Source: Salvator merianae (lineage: Eukaryota; Chordata; Lepidosauria; Squamata; Teiidae). Taken from it: a stretch of DNA of 64,000 nt. Of this stretch, positions 1 through 13,560 are shown piece after piece; the stretch's first letter is position 1; every line of letters starts with the position of its first letter. The position numbers and the translations under genes are program-made. The notes under the pieces were generated by a model, which saw nothing but the letters and a program-made list of their open reading frames with translations, ran no database searches and had not been told where the DNA came from. The stretch covers positions 47,717,692-47,781,691 of the forward strand of contig QVOM02000116.1 in the NCBI GenBank assembly GCA_003586115.2, in the 5' to 3' direction.

Positions 1-176
1 GCAGATTATAAGAAAATGACTATACTGTGCAAATGATGCTTTAAAAAATTGCCTCCTCCCACAGCAAAATAATGCAAGCTAGCCAATCACAGCTCAGTCT
101 GCAGTTTGGTATAATTGATTGTTAAAGCATGAAAAATTAAACCTCCTCTTTGTTGCAATTTTTTGTGCCTTTAGAC

Positions 177-421
177 CAGGCATGGGCAAACTACGGCCCG
201 CGGGCCATAGTTGGACTTTTTAATCCGGCCCGTCAAATTGGCGCAAAATTGTTCCCACTGAAATTGAATGTAAGTTTTCTTTTACTTTTAAGTAATGGGT
301 TTTACATGTAATTTATATCAGTTCATACAAACACTCTCCATCCATCTGATACTGGCCCGGTCTGTCTGTCAAATTTTAAAACTCATTGTGGTCCCCGAGC
401 CAAAATGTTTGCCCACCCCTG
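177..421. mobile_element. hAT-superfamily MITE (Charlie-like termini)
   Basis: 245 bp beginning CAGGCATGGGCAAAC and ending GTTTGCCCACCCCTG, imperfect terminal inverted repeats. It is flanked by perfect 8-bp target duplications CTTTAGAC at 169-176 and 422-429, the hAT signature. The ends also have the 'GGCCCGCGGGCC' and 'GGCCCG' blocks seen in Charlie-type hAT elements. No transposase is encoded, so it was mobilised in trans. Confidence 0.92.
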
Positions 422-3400
422 CTTTAGACCAATCAGTTTCCTAGTTTTTCTATAGGTTCTTCTCCTCTCTTCTCCTGAACAAGTTTTCACAAGGTAGCCA
501 TTTTCTGTGCACTGCAGCCTTTGACTTAGCAGTGGTGGCAGCGGTGGCGGGCTGAGTTAAAATGTAGAATGCCATGAAGGTATTGTCTTCTTTGGTTCTG
601 AAAACATGGCTGACTTTTCTCCCTCCTTCCTCTTTTCTCCTTGATTTATTTTTGACTTGTCTTGGCTTGTTGTTGGCTCCCTGTATGTGTTTTTCTTGGA
701 GCTCTTTGTCTCAGCCATGTGCCCAACAGGATTTTGCCTGAAGGAGCCACATTAGCATGTGGAAGGGGTGAACTCCCCTTTTCTGTTCTGCTTCCTCCTC
801 TGGTCAGCAGGCTCTACAAGCTCCCAGCTATGAGGGGAAAGCAAGCAGGCACAGGCAAGGCCACAAGCTCAGGCCAGGCTTTGGTGACAGAGGTATCTAT
901 GTGCAAGCAGACTGTCTGCCCTGTGGCCAGCAACATGTTGCCCCATTTTGCCAACGAGGGCCACAGGTTTTGGCTTGGCTTATCTGAGGATGAAGTGCGT
1001 ACCTGCACATGAGAGAATGAAGGGGGAGGCTATGAACACCTCAAAAGCCTGAAGCAAGGGGGGAGGGTGACAAAGAGAGAGATGGCAGGTGACCATGTGG
1101 AATCTCCAAGCATTCAAGGGAAGCCTCTCAAGCTGTACTTCTGAGGTGACAAAATCAACACAGCTGTTTCTCTCTCACTGCCAACAAGTCTTGCTCGAGC
1201 CCTGGCGTCGACTCTTGATGCGTGTGTTCCTGGGCATGTGCAAGACTGACGAGGTATGTTTGAAAAGGCACTCGTGAGCTCTTTTTCGGTGCACGTTCTT
1301 GTGCAACAGTTGAGCCCAGCCTGACCTACAGACTAACCCACAGCTGCCAAGAGATGCAAAGGTAGCCAAGAGGGCAGCAATGTGCTCGGTATGGAGCAGG
1401 TGTCCACTTGGCTGGGCCTGTCAGCAGGTCATGAGCTCTTTCCGGTGGGAGGGATTGTTGTACAAGGAACTCAATTCCATCCATTTGCAGCCCAGATGGG
1501 GGTTCCCAGAATGTTAAAAAAAAAAAATGACAGGGAAGATCAGAGGGGAAAAAAAGATAGAAGGAGAAGGGAAGGAAGTTGTAAATCACTGCTGCTGAGG
1601 GCTTGATGGCTTTTCTCATCTTGATACCTCAATTCCTTCCCTCCCCTGCTTTGCTCCTGATTCTTCAATCAAGCACAAGTTTGAAAGGAGATTAAACGGA
1701 GAGAGAAAAGAAAAAAATACAGGGGTGCCAGATTCCACTTAATACATTCCCCATTCTGGAATATCATTCCCTAACCTGAAGAACTTCATGGCTTTGTAGA
1801 TGAATATATATATACCTGAAGCTTTAACAAGAGAAAGGCAAATAGTTATTCATCCCCAACCTAGTCTGTATTTCGTCTTCCTAAACATTTCACTTGCTGG
1901 GACTGGAAGGAAGGTAATTATTTTTATATTTTAGTAAGGCAGCAAAGGTAAGATACTGTGTTTTGCGTAAGAATGTCTAGCCAGTTTACAACAAAGGTAA
2001 TCTTACAGAGACACGTTTAGGTTCAGACACCGTTATCTTTAGTCCAAAGATCCCTAGATCTGTAAATTACATATTTTGTATTCACATTATAAATGTGTCA
2101 AACCAGTACTTATCTTACTAAAGAAATCCTCTTTAACTATGCGAGTTACATTGTTTAAAGTCACATGTGAAAAAGCAAGTTATTTTGAGGGAAGAAGCAT
2201 ACCTTTTTATAAGCATTTTTAATTATAATACAGACATTCTCTTAGAGGCAATGGCAGTTTGTCCAGCAGAACTGGAGAGAAAGGATGACTAAGACCTTGC
2301 TTTTGTTCTCTCTAAACTGGAGGGATCAAAAGCAAGTCTTCAGTTGAGTTTTTTTCCCTCTTTAACCATCCTGCCAGTTGTTCACCACAGGTTGTCACTG
2401 CTTAGAGGAATCTCCTTCCAAGAAGGAAAAGGAGGAATGGCTAAGAAGGCCCCTGCTATTCATGATTTGCCTTTCACAGATTTCTGCAAATGTCTATGTG
2501 CTATCTATTAATTGGGAACATTTTCTAAGACACTCAGAAATTTCACTAGGAATCAACCAGATGCTGGAGCCATATGTGACATTTGCTAAAGTCAACCTTT
2601 GTTTAATAAATATTAAGTTGTTGTAAAAACAATTCACACTTGTTCACCACTTCCTTCCATATGTACTTCCATTATGCACCATACTGAAGGCAAACTAATT
2701 AGTCTACAAAATAACAAATGCTAAGTTCTATCTCTAGTTTGTTATGGTGATCTGAATGGCTTATTGAGCATGACTTCCACATACAGAAGCAATTCTACTT
2801 TCTGAAAGAACATGAGATAAGGTTACCTTAATCCTGTCAAAGAATTATACTATTTTGCTCTTCTTTTATCCTCTCAAATACCCCCTCTAGTTACGAAATT
2901 AACATTCTCTCTCCTACAATTCTTACATAAATTGTACTTTTACTTTTCAGCATCTCTTGTTAATTATATGATGTTATCAGTTATAATCTATTCATGAACC
3001 GGAGATAATTTGGCTACTAATAAAAGAGAAAACTTAGCATAAATTGCTTAGCACAAAGTTAATCTTACAGAGCAAAGCATAAAGAGGATCTAGCTGCTAT
3101 TATATGACTTATCAGCTTTTCTAAAGGGTCACTCTATACATTTTTCAAAGAGACTAATTAAATACCTTAAGAATGTCATTGAAACTTCATGAATCTTTCA
3201 GTAAATTACACTCTGACACTACAACATGTTTGCATTTATTAATCTAAATTCAATGCAAAGAGATGAAGAGAATACCACTAATACCAAGGTAGAGACTCTC
3301 TATTAATTCTTATTTAAAATTATATGAATGAAAAGTATCAATGATACCTATAACCTCTGACTTGATTAAAGTTATAGCCATTCATCACAAACTGCTAATC

Positions 3401-3644
3401 TTCTTTCTTTAGCAGCCACTAGTCTTAGTCTTCTTTTGGGCAAATGACCTTAATTCACTTCAATCACCACTAAGAAGAAATATTTATTAAGCAGATACTT
3501 TCAATATTAATGATGTGCATAAAAGAAAGTTGTATTTTATTTTAAACTTAGAACAAAATGTAAATAATTGAAACATTTTATTGGAACAGCCAGCGGAACT
3601 AACAGTTCTAACAGAACAGAGCACTAAACGTTTTGAGTGTTTCA

Positions 3645-4295
3645 GACATCAGGAACAAGGGAGAAACTCCGAATACTCCAATAGTTTCCCAGAGCAGTTC
3701 CTAAGGGCTACCACACTGGACTACTGTAACGTACTTTAAGTGGGGCTCCCCTGAAGAGAGTTTGGAAGCTGTAACTACTGCAGAATGCAGCTGTAAACTC
3801 TCAGGCAAGCACAACTGGTCAGACACACATCAAACTGACCTCAAAGAAATTGTAATGGTTGCCAGTTTGCTACCAAATTCAATTCAAGATATTAGCCATG
3901 ACTTATAAAGCTCTAAACAATTCAGGTCCCAAATATCTAAATGCCTCCCACTAAAAGCCTGTCTATGATTGAGATTTGCCTAAGAAGCCCTTCTGGAAAA
4001 GCTACCACCCTCAGCATCTAAATAAGCAGAAACCCATAAGAAGGCTTTCTTCATGGTAGCCCTCAGGTGTTCAAACACTACCACAGTTTAATTTTGAAGA
4101 CTGGCTGGTGAAGATGCACCCACGTGCCATCTTTGGCTTATGACTTTTGTGCCAAGTATTGCAATGTTTATTTTCAACATTTTAAATTTGTTTTATTCTT
4201 CTGGTTTTACATGTTCTGACGCTTCTAATGCACCCTGAGACATCAGAATGTAGGGTGAGATTAAAAAAAAGTAATGAAATAAATAATAAATCCAC
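3645..4295 (+). mobile_element. L2-type LINE 3' fragment, degenerate
   Basis: Broken reading frames on the plus strand resemble the L2 ORF2 C-terminus: LDYCN near 3717, a GLPL-like piece, QNAA near 3780, a 'WLPV' piece near 3858, and MTYKALNNSGPKYLNAS around 3900. The 3' end has the tail type 'CACCCTGAGACATCAGAATG' followed by an A-rich end with AAATAAATAATAAAT. Many stops and indels show an old insertion. Confidence 0.75.
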
Positions 4296-4584
4296 AAAAA
4301 GTGCCCAACAAGATTTTAAAAAGTTGTTTCTCCCTTGCCAATCAGCAAGGTGAAAAAGCCTCCAAAATGATGTTCCAAAATGCCAAAACGAAATAACTCA
4401 GATTGCCGTGTCTCAAGTCTGAAACAAGGAAGCTGTTTTTACAGCTATGTTATTTCAAGCTAATTTTAGGTCAAAATATCTTGAGCTTGATTAATTTCTA
4501 TTTGCTTTACTGGCCCTATTCCTTACACAGTTGGTTCTATCATTTCCTCAGCAAACCTGGGTTTGTTGGAGTTCATCTCATAAT

Positions 4585-4910
4585 GGAACAGTTCACTATT
4601 TATTTATTTGCATATTCATCCCGCTCTATACCAGAAGGTCTCAAGACGGATTACAACAATAAATCTCAGTTCTACTCAATTAAATGTATAATGAAAGCAA
4701 AAGGAGGGAAGGGGGCTTCTCCAGTCTCTAGTTCTTCTACACAGGCAAAAGATATCCGGTATAAGCACTAGAGGCTGAAGCATGTGGTGCCCTTCAAAAC
4801 TTTTGGACTATAACCTCCTGCAGCTTGCTGACTTCTATGTTATATCTAACTGTAACCTACCCTGAGACCCTTAGGTATAGTATAGGGTAAAATTTGAAAT
4901 AAACAAATCA
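4585..4910 (+). repeat. Squamate LINE/SINE-type fragments (TTTATTTATTTGCAT start; GAGACC tail)
   Basis: Begins with TTTATTTATTTGCATATTC and 'CCCGCTCTATACC', the usual antisense start of L2-type tails, and ends with 'CTACCCTGAGACCC...AATAAACAAATC', a sense tail of the same class. Probably two fragments, not one element. The ORF at 4403-4771 that crosses it has no coding signal. Confidence 0.55.
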
Positions 4911-6379
4911 TTCCGTTCACTCCTGGGCATTAGTAATGCTTGTTGGACTCATGCAGTTGTTGGCAAGTTTCACACCAACACCCAATCTTGATTTAAAGGT
5001 TTACTCTATGAATTTAAAGCAATGTCTTCAGAACACTGAACATCATGAAAAGATCCTCCATGCTTTACAGTGAACAACTGGAGAAACTAGAGACCTGCTA
5101 AAGCTCCAACAGAACAGGTTATTGAGGGCACCCCACATAGCCTGTATGGGTAAGCTGATGGCAGGAGCTCATACCACTCCTGTTCAACTCATTCATTTCT
5201 CAAGGGGCTTAGGATTTAATATACTGTTCTTCATCATTATTATTCTCTTCTACAAAAGGGACATGTTTAAGAAAAAATATTCTAAATGTTTTAAATCAGA
5301 GATCAAACCCACTTGCTAAGGTTTGAACAACTTTCATGGATCCTTCCTTCCACCTAAAAGTGCATTATAACTAAATTATATGATTCTTATCAGAATAACA
5401 CTAAAAAAAGATGAACAATAATTAAAAAAAAAAATAAACATTTAAAAGGCAACATGTCATTTGGAGGTGCTTAGATAAAAAGTACTCCCATTTCTAGATA
5501 AAACATTTTATAAATTCATTAATAAATGTAATATATTGCTCTGAGTCTGTATCTTGAACAACATTTATTCATTTAGTGAATTACAATCCAGAGATCCATA
5601 AATAAAAGACTATACAGCCATCTGCATTTAATGTCAGGATCAACCAGCCTCCTCTCGTCCCCAAAAAAGGATTAATAATAGGAGAAAGTAAGAAAAATTT
5701 CTGACCTTGCTTCCCAGAGTAGAAAATGTGCATTTTCTTTTAAAGGTATTGCCTAACAATCTTGTACATAATATTCCTAACAATAGAGGATTCCTTCAAA
5801 TCACAGCTAATAGCCCTAATGCTTCCTAACTGAATAAGAGATACGCACTTGACTAATTATGCTTAAGACTTTACTACTGAAATTTACTAGTCTACTGAAA
5901 TTTCACTTAACAGAAACTAACCATGCCTATTCCAGTGTTCTTGTCTACATCAAACCACACATTCCAATGCTCACCAATCCTTAGAACAGTGTGCTCAGAG
6001 CCCTCATATCCCTGACTGAAAAATCCTCAAATTGCTAGATAATAGGATCTCCTAATTATTAATTGACTACTGAAGTTTCTAAACCTGTTTCTACCACAGA
6101 TGTAGGAATATTACACACTCAAGTTCAGCAGCAAGGTTCCTTTTGTTTCAGCAAGGCAAGTAGTCTGAATTCTAACAGCATACAATAGTTCTCCATTCTG
6201 GTTCAGGACGGAATTTTTAGAAATGGTTGCATTTACACTCAACATAAACAAGCGGAAGAGCAGGGAGGCATGACTTTGGATCGATTTTATCATTTGTGAG
6301 ATCAGTGCATTATTGCAAAGGCACAATGAAGGAAAGAGTTGTTTCACCGTTGAGGGAAGCTCGCTTACTCTTGTTTAAT

Positions 6380-7060
6380 AGCTGTTACCTACCATCATCT
6401 TTAGCTTCTGCTACTTCTCCTGCAGATGGGAATTCTTTGATATGATTAAATTTGATGGTATGATAATATATGGTAATAGTGATTAATCAGAAGCCCACTA
6501 GCAAATGGAGGATGTTTGTTATTATGTCACCTGCATTTTAAACTGTGCTTCCCGTCTGCCAGTCTGACACTCTTTGACAGCATATGGAGTGGGGGGTGGA
6601 AATCTGAAACTATATTGACTTGATCTTACTCATCGATCTGGTAAAATAAAACACTCACCATTGCGTCATCATTCTAAATGTTGTAATTATAAGATTACAC
6701 AGATGGTTATGAAAATGGCAAGTTCTTATAAGGGAAGCTTGCCCACATATATCAAGGAAGCTCAGTTGCACATCTGTAGAGGCTATAATAAGAAAGCAAT
6801 GTAATTTGATTCAGCAGTCTCATTCAAACATGATTTGCATGAAATGCTTTATAGAGCTCCATCCAAGAAATGCCAATCATGACCACCTGATACCTTGTAT
6901 CATGTTAAAAAGAAAACAAAATGCTTTCCAGACTGTGGGATTTGCCACTGCTGCTGCACAGTAATAGAGTGAAAATTTCATTTACTCTTGCTGTTCTAGC
7001 AGCACTGCCATAACAAAAGAAGAATCATTGTGGTAGCAGTGCAGATTTGTTTTCACTGCC
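6380..7060. other. Candidate conserved noncoding element in intron 10
   Basis: No repeat family or ORF recognised. It holds clustered developmental-factor-like motifs: TGATTAATCAG near 6480, an exact octamer ATTTGCAT at 6833-6840, TAATTATAA near 6684, and CAGATGGT near 6700. Motif clustering alone is weak evidence; conservation has not been tested. Confidence 0.3.
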
Positions 7061-7139
7061 ATTTGATGTCCAACACCTAAACAAATAGTATTACAAGGCT
7101 ATAATCAGGTCTCACTCACTCAGAAGACTGCCAATCATA

Positions 7140-7760
7140 CCATTTTTATACTGCTTCTCATTCTGTAATCTCAAGTAGTTCACAGTAAATATAGATAAAA
7201 GTGCTCTATTAGCATAATCATACAATTAAAACAGTGGCTGGGGGAAAAAAACACATAGACACTAGGAAAGTCAGAACACAGAGATCTTTTTCAGAAGGTA
7301 CCTAAAAGATGTAAGTACATATGAATCTCAGAGAGATCATTCCAAAGGGTAGCTGTTGACCCACAGAATGCCCAAGTGAAGACATCTGTTATTAATTTGT
7401 GGCAACAGAAGCATGATTTTAATAATCGTCCCGGTCTGCTACAGGAGAGGCCATTACCTCAGTAATCTGGCCTCATATCACTTCGGACCTTATATTACAA
7501 GAAAAAAACTCTGAATTTGGTCCAGTAGCTAACTGGCAATCAGTGCAGGTGCTTAAGCACAGGTATGATGTCTGCCCAGCAAGAATTCCACTCAACAACT
7601 TAGCTATCACATTTTGTACTAACTGTAGCTTCCAGAATAAAGCACTTGAAGCTCCACATTTTCACATAATCTAAGTGCAAGACTACTAGCTCATAGATAA
7701 TGGTAGCTAAACTATCCCTGTCCAAATATGGGTGTAGATGGTACACCAGGCCATACATGT
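7140..7760. repeat. Degenerate interspersed repeat, unclassified
   Basis: Phrases such as 'ATTCCAAAGGGTAGC', 'CTAACTGGCAATCAGTGCAG' and 'TTTTGTACTAACTGTAGCTTCC' resemble a medium-copy squamate repeat whose other parts appear at 37520-38470. No termini or coding region can be defined. Confidence 0.4.
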
Positions 7761-10700
7761 GAAATGAGAATAACTTATATCATTCCGCTAAGCATAGTAC
7801 TGGAGTTTTCTAAACTGTACTAATTATACTGAAAAAGATTTGGAAAGGTGAAATCCAAGGAAATAAGAAAATGTTGCCATATGGCTCCACCTCCATAAAT
7901 AACAGGAAACAGAGAATCCATAAATTGCACACATTGAGTTCTATCCTCACAGCAAAAATATCTGGAAATTTCACAATTTCAACATTCTAGGTATTTTTTT
8001 CACTTTTATTCAAAAGTTATGTGATCATGCACATGGATCTAATAAAGATGTTGGGCCTATATTTCTTCTTCAAAAACAAACACAGTTTATTCCAGCCTAA
8101 TGCTGGTACACATAATTATTTGCTTCTTTCTGAACTCTCTGCCACTTTTGCTTTCTTTTTCTTCAGGTACCTTCTCCTTTCCAGCTGGTTGACAACCCTA
8201 AGAGTCCACGTCTTTGACTCAAGGTTGAATATAGGATAGGAAAAAATGTGGTGAGGCCCCAATCTCTTCTACTTCCAGGGCAAAAGAATAGCCTTCCAGA
8301 AGACAACACTCATTCACACAAGTTGCCACTGAGTACAGGTTTTGCTTCTTCTGCCAAATTGTTTGTTAGTCCCTTGGTCTTCACAGAGCTAGTACAGAAG
8401 GTCATATGCGGCACGGAAAGGATGTGGACTCCTCATTCCAACCCAGTACAAGTCAATATAATTTTTATGCTGGTTGGTCAGCCCAACACACGTCAATGCA
8501 ACCATCAAGCAGGTTGGTCGATGCAATGCAAGCCAATAGAGCTCACAGCCATGGTTGACCTAACCCACTGTTTTACACTGAAGGTAAGTACTTTTTGTGC
8601 CGCTTCCCCAGAACTGAATCCTTGCATACATCAAGGTACGTATATATGAGAGAGTAGGTATTGACAACTTCTGTTATACCCACTACTAGCAGATGATTTT
8701 TGAAAGAGTGGTCCATTATCAGCAAAGTTCTTGGGTTGAAACAAATGAGTCTCCTCAATTTAATTTGGGGGGAAAACAAACCTTTGGCACATATGCTACC
8801 TCTCATAACTAAACTGTTGGATGTTAGCGGTGATCCTACTAGTGAAAGCTGGACCAAAGACTGGTATTCTTTTCTACAGGCCCACGACTCAAAACACAAC
8901 TTTTCTCGCACCACCACCACCAATTTCTGTCTACAGTGCAAAGCTAGACTCACAGCTGGCACACTATGACTTTTTTCAAGTGTCTTCTAATCTCCAGCAG
9001 GTCTACCAAATAAAAATTAATCATGTGCTTTAAAAAGTGCCCAATTCTACTCATAACACATTAAATCCATGATTATTTCACCACAGTTCCACACTTGGAG
9101 AAGAATTTAATAAAATGCAAAGACAGTCAAGAGAAAATTAATCCAAATACGAAATAACTTTAAATAAAGAAGATTCAAAACTGAACTATAAGAACATATT
9201 TCAGATCACCAAATCAACACCAGATGAAAGGTAGATTGAATTCTGTAGTTACTCATATAAATTAGCAGAGAATGAAAAGTACAGATTGCAAATATAACTA
9301 ATAAGGTGGAGTCACGTTCTGCTTTGAATTGCATTATTTGAGACCTGCCAGTTTTTCCAAATTTAAAAGCCACTGAACTGCTTCATCAAAAGAGTTTGTC
9401 TGCAACCACTCCAACACACTCACATTAATACTGAATAGATTAGAACTAGTACAAGAATTTACACTGTCTTATTACAATTATGATATGTGTTTGAGCGCTA
9501 TTGCCTTTGATTGATTGGTATACTGGATATGCAATTTCTTTTCCCTTTGGACAATTATATGGATTTTACATCAATGGGCCCACTGCTCAAGTTTGGATTC
9601 TATTTTATCCTCTTCTGAAAGGTCGCTATTTTATTAGTTATATATACGATATATACTTTTCATTCTTTCCTTATTTATATGTGTGACTAAAGAAATGTAT
9701 GGAACCACCATACTATCAATCGGCTCTTGAGGGAATCCTTCAGAAAATACATTCTCTGCTAACTGCACCAGAGCATCAAAGCTCATGTGCTCATTTGGTG
9801 ATGTCAACCAAGCTGTTTACGCTTCTAAATAAATATCAACACACAGAATGACACCTAAGAATGTGTGTGGCCTTCCCTGGATTCTCCTGACTCCCAAATT
9901 TATCAAGATACACAACTGTTCCAGGAAAACTATTATTCCAATCTAGTTAAAATTTAAAGCTGCCTCATTCTTCATCATGCATCTTATATTTTCAGAATAA
10001 TAAAAATGAAGAGCTTTTATTATGTTGTAATATAAATCCTGAAATAATTGCTATAACTATCAATAATCCTTCACAGAAAATTATACGCATAGTCATTGAT
10101 TAAAAAAGAATCTTTTAAAAACAATATAGTAATTCTATTATACAAGTTGTACATACAACAAACCTACACCCATGACTACTTTTCTATAAGCATCTCTAAC
10201 GATTAAAAGGATATTGGAATGTATAATTCTACCAGTTTGGTATAAGAAGGCAACAATGTTCTCTCATTATTTTCACTATGCACTCTGATGTTCAGTAAAA
10301 AAGAACAGTAAGTAACCAAAACAAGACTCGAAGCAACGCATTTTACATATTACAAGAAGGTGAAGGACAAAACACTTTGTATATTCAGTATCAGTCAAAA
10401 AATACAACCCAAAATCAATCAAGGGAGATGAATGAGCCAAGAGGACGAGCAGGCTAGTGTTGGTCAGCCAATGTCAGATCGAATTCTGATATTAAATGCA
10501 AAAAACTAACTACAAAACAAGAACTGATCTTTGTGTTTATACTAGAAATATGTAATATGCTTTTCAAACATAGTACATTTACTATGCAGTTTTTTAATTA
10601 AATAATCAATCCTCCTATTTGTACTGAAAGGACTGTTAATGGACAGAAAGGTTAAAAAAGTCAGTACATTTTTCCTGCTCCTCATTGGAGAGGCTAGTTC

Positions 10701-10913
10701 AATAACTTTACAATTAAACAAAATTAATTCTGCTCTCAAAAATTCATTGACCTTAAGCTTTTAACAAACAATTTTCTACTGCAGAGATCACTGTCAATAT
10801 TTACAAATCCTTAAAATTATATTTCACTGGCACCACTTTTATTTGCCATATTAATATTTCTTTGCAAATGTATGCTTATCCATATCAGAGAAGAAGAAAC
10901 AGCTGCTACTCAC

Positions 10914-10972
10914 AGGAAATCTCTGGGGTCCTACAGCAGGTCTTGGCTGGGTTGGGACAGGCAGCAAGGGCA
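10914..10972 (-). CDS. RBM33: RBM33 coding exon 10
   Basis: 59 nt. Acceptor with a long T run (CTTTTTTTTCAG), donor GTGAGT. It completes Val, then encodes PLLPVPTQPRPAVGPQRFP in phase 0. It is the last RBM33 exon I can find toward the left edge. Confidence 0.94.
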
Positions 10973-13528
10973 CTGAAAAAAAAGCAGCACACCTTTTAAA
11001 TCAATTTGTTTTAGCCAACACTCCAGTCCATTTTTATAAGCAGCTGCTTCCCAGTTCCTCCAAAATGCTGCAGACAGGAAAATTTGTTAACAACATGCAG
11101 CAGCACAATTGGGATTCTGGTAGAATAACTTACAAACTGTTCTATCTACTGGATAGAACTAAATAAACTATGTAATTAAAACACCTACTCTAAAAGAAAG
11201 TTGTGATAATTGCTTCAGACGTTATATTTTCAAATGACTGAACTAGAGAGAAGAATTTTCTAAATCTGCTGAAGTGACACGCTAAGATGCTCCAAAAATT
11301 CCAATACACTTCAATTATAGCTGCATCTATAAACATACTTAAGCTCAACCTTATTTCAGAGTAAATCTGTTCAGACTGCACTGTAAATTGTCTTTCCATT
11401 GCTTTTGTTTTTTGCAAATTTTGTTCCACATCTGTGTATCAGCTATTCAAAAACACTAGAATATTTTCTAAGCACAAGAGTGAATATGGTGAGGCCTCCC
11501 TCACCATGAGTTAACTGAGGACATGAAAAGCAGACGGGGCCACTCTAAACTAGCAGTTCAAAAATTAACTTTAAATACATATCTGCACCACTACTGATAG
11601 TGCTGATCTCATCTGATTTTTTAAAACCACTCTGAAATTCCCTCCCTTCCATTTAATAACATCTCCAACAGATATGAAGACAAAGAATAACAGTAGGCAC
11701 ATGAGAATCTGAATTGTGGCTGTAACCTATCACAAGATGAAACACTGGTTTGTGGCTATACATAGTGTAACCTAACAGGATAAGAGACTTAATCATCAAA
11801 ATCTCACCTTGCACAGGTGTTACAACAGCCCCTTTGAAGTGTGGGTTTATATGTATATTCTTTGGCTGCTGGGATGTCACTGGAGGAGGAGTCATTAGTA
11901 TTCTTGGAGTTTCTATCTGGGGTGGCATATGAATCCCTTGAGGCGGAGGGGGTGGTGTATGATGCTGAGGTGGAATGGGCAGCAGACCTTGTATCTGCTG
12001 CTGCGGCTGCGGTTGCTGCTGCTGTGGGAATAGATTCCTAATTGGTTGTTGGTGGCGAAATATCCTTTCTGAGTGTGTCTGGAATAAAAAACAAAAAGTC
12101 ACGGCTAAGTGGAATTGTGTTATTTATTTATTTAAAAGACTCTGTTCATGGTCGTAGACAGCCACTGGAAATATTTAAACCAGCTCTGGCAAATTCACAG
12201 AAAATTAAGGTTGAGAGGCATAGAAGTCTAGTTAGCTAACTACCATTTCCATTGCCAGGAGCTTGTCTACATTTTTTTTTGCTGAGCCTCCCAGAAGCAC
12301 TGCTGACATAATTAGGACACTACAACGGATGAGCACTTTCTGCAATCTTAAATGAGTCTACTAACATACCTAAGTTAAGTAACTAGAAAACCAAACTGCC
12401 TGGAATGCAGCCTACCCACCTACCTAGTTATCCCTTACTCCCAAAGATTAGTTCCTCAAACACACCAACAGGACCTTTCCTACAAGTGACAACCCTATCT
12501 AGATGCGCAGTGAGGCATAAAAGCGGTTTTTGATACAGGTCCTTGGTTACTCTTATAAAAGTTCTCAAGATCAGAGCCCAACTCTCTCAAAATAAAGTAG
12601 GACTAGGAAGTTCAGCATCCCCAAGATGGGGCACTGGAGCAAATCTGCTCATCTATACCCATGATGTCTTTTACCTCTGAGGTCACATGAAACACCTTGT
12701 GTGCCCATCAAAACTTGCAATATTCAACATAGCTTTAAGAAGCTGGATGAAAGCAGAAAATAGTTTCAACAACTATATTTTAATACTAAACTCTATCAAT
12801 TCTGACCACGAACATCATTGCGTTTAGGATACCGTGACAGATGTCTGAGTTGTTAGCAGTGCAGGCCGGTGATCCTTCATTCTCCCCCTTTCATTGTTGT
12901 CTCTTCTTTGTTCACCCATTCCACGACACATTAAAGGCCCTCCTCTCCTTCCTCCTCTTCTTGACCCATAACGCCCCTGCTTCAGTTGTCTTTCCCTCTC
13001 TTCAAATTCAAGTAATGCTGCTTTGGCTTCTGCAGAAAGTTCTATAGAAATAGAGCATCTAGGTATTTATCAGAAGGATTAACAGACTAACGAGCTGATT
13101 AAAAAAAAATCACTAGAGTTATAACAGCACTCCAAAAGCCTACTCTTACCCATAATATATCATGCACAACAAGAAATCAACTAATGCTGAATGCAGTAAT
13201 TTTATTTAATGCTATGATTTGCAAACAAAAGAAGAATATTGCATTTCCAGTTTGGCAAGAATAAAGTATTTTATTCTTTTAGGAGAGGCTATTGAGACTT
13301 GGACACTTAGAAACATAAGAATTTGTATTACAGATTGTTGCTGTAATATTGTTGCTACTTCAAAATCTATATATGACACTATTCCTTATTATGGCAAACA
13401 ATAGATATCAGTGATTTTACAGCTAATATTGTCTTGTTATATTTCATTAACTATATCAATAAAAGGTATACTTGAAATAGCAAGAACATATAACAACTCC
13501 AGGCCAGGAGAATGAAACAAAAAATGTA

Positions 13529-13560
<32 letters not shown>

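Larger units (their letters stand above)
1..10913 (-). other. RBM33 intron 10 (visible part; no exon recognised)
   Basis: Follows the donor of exon 10. I looked on the minus strand for the Pro-rich blocks expected next in RBM33 and found none, so this intron appears to exceed 10.9 kb. Contents: a hAT MITE (177-421), a GC-richer stretch with no recognisable coding (about 480-1500), L2 debris (3.6-4.9 kb), a repeat-poor block (6.38-7.06 kb), a degenerate interspersed repeat (7.1-7.8 kb) and AT-rich unique-looking sequence elsewhere. Confidence 0.75.

Noticed and set aside
662..1012. 116-codon plus-strand ORF near the left edge
   Set aside because: No domain, no matching splice context, and an overlapping antisense ORF of similar quality; the start looks arbitrary.
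8248..8649. 133-codon plus-strand ORF
   Set aside because: Overlaps a similarly long antisense ORF, no family resemblance, and no RBM33-like proline-rich content that would suit exon 11.
11841..12041. Ala/Glu-rich plus-strand ORF
   Set aside because: It is the antisense shadow of RBM33 exon 9; its composition follows from the CAG/CCT-rich coding strand.
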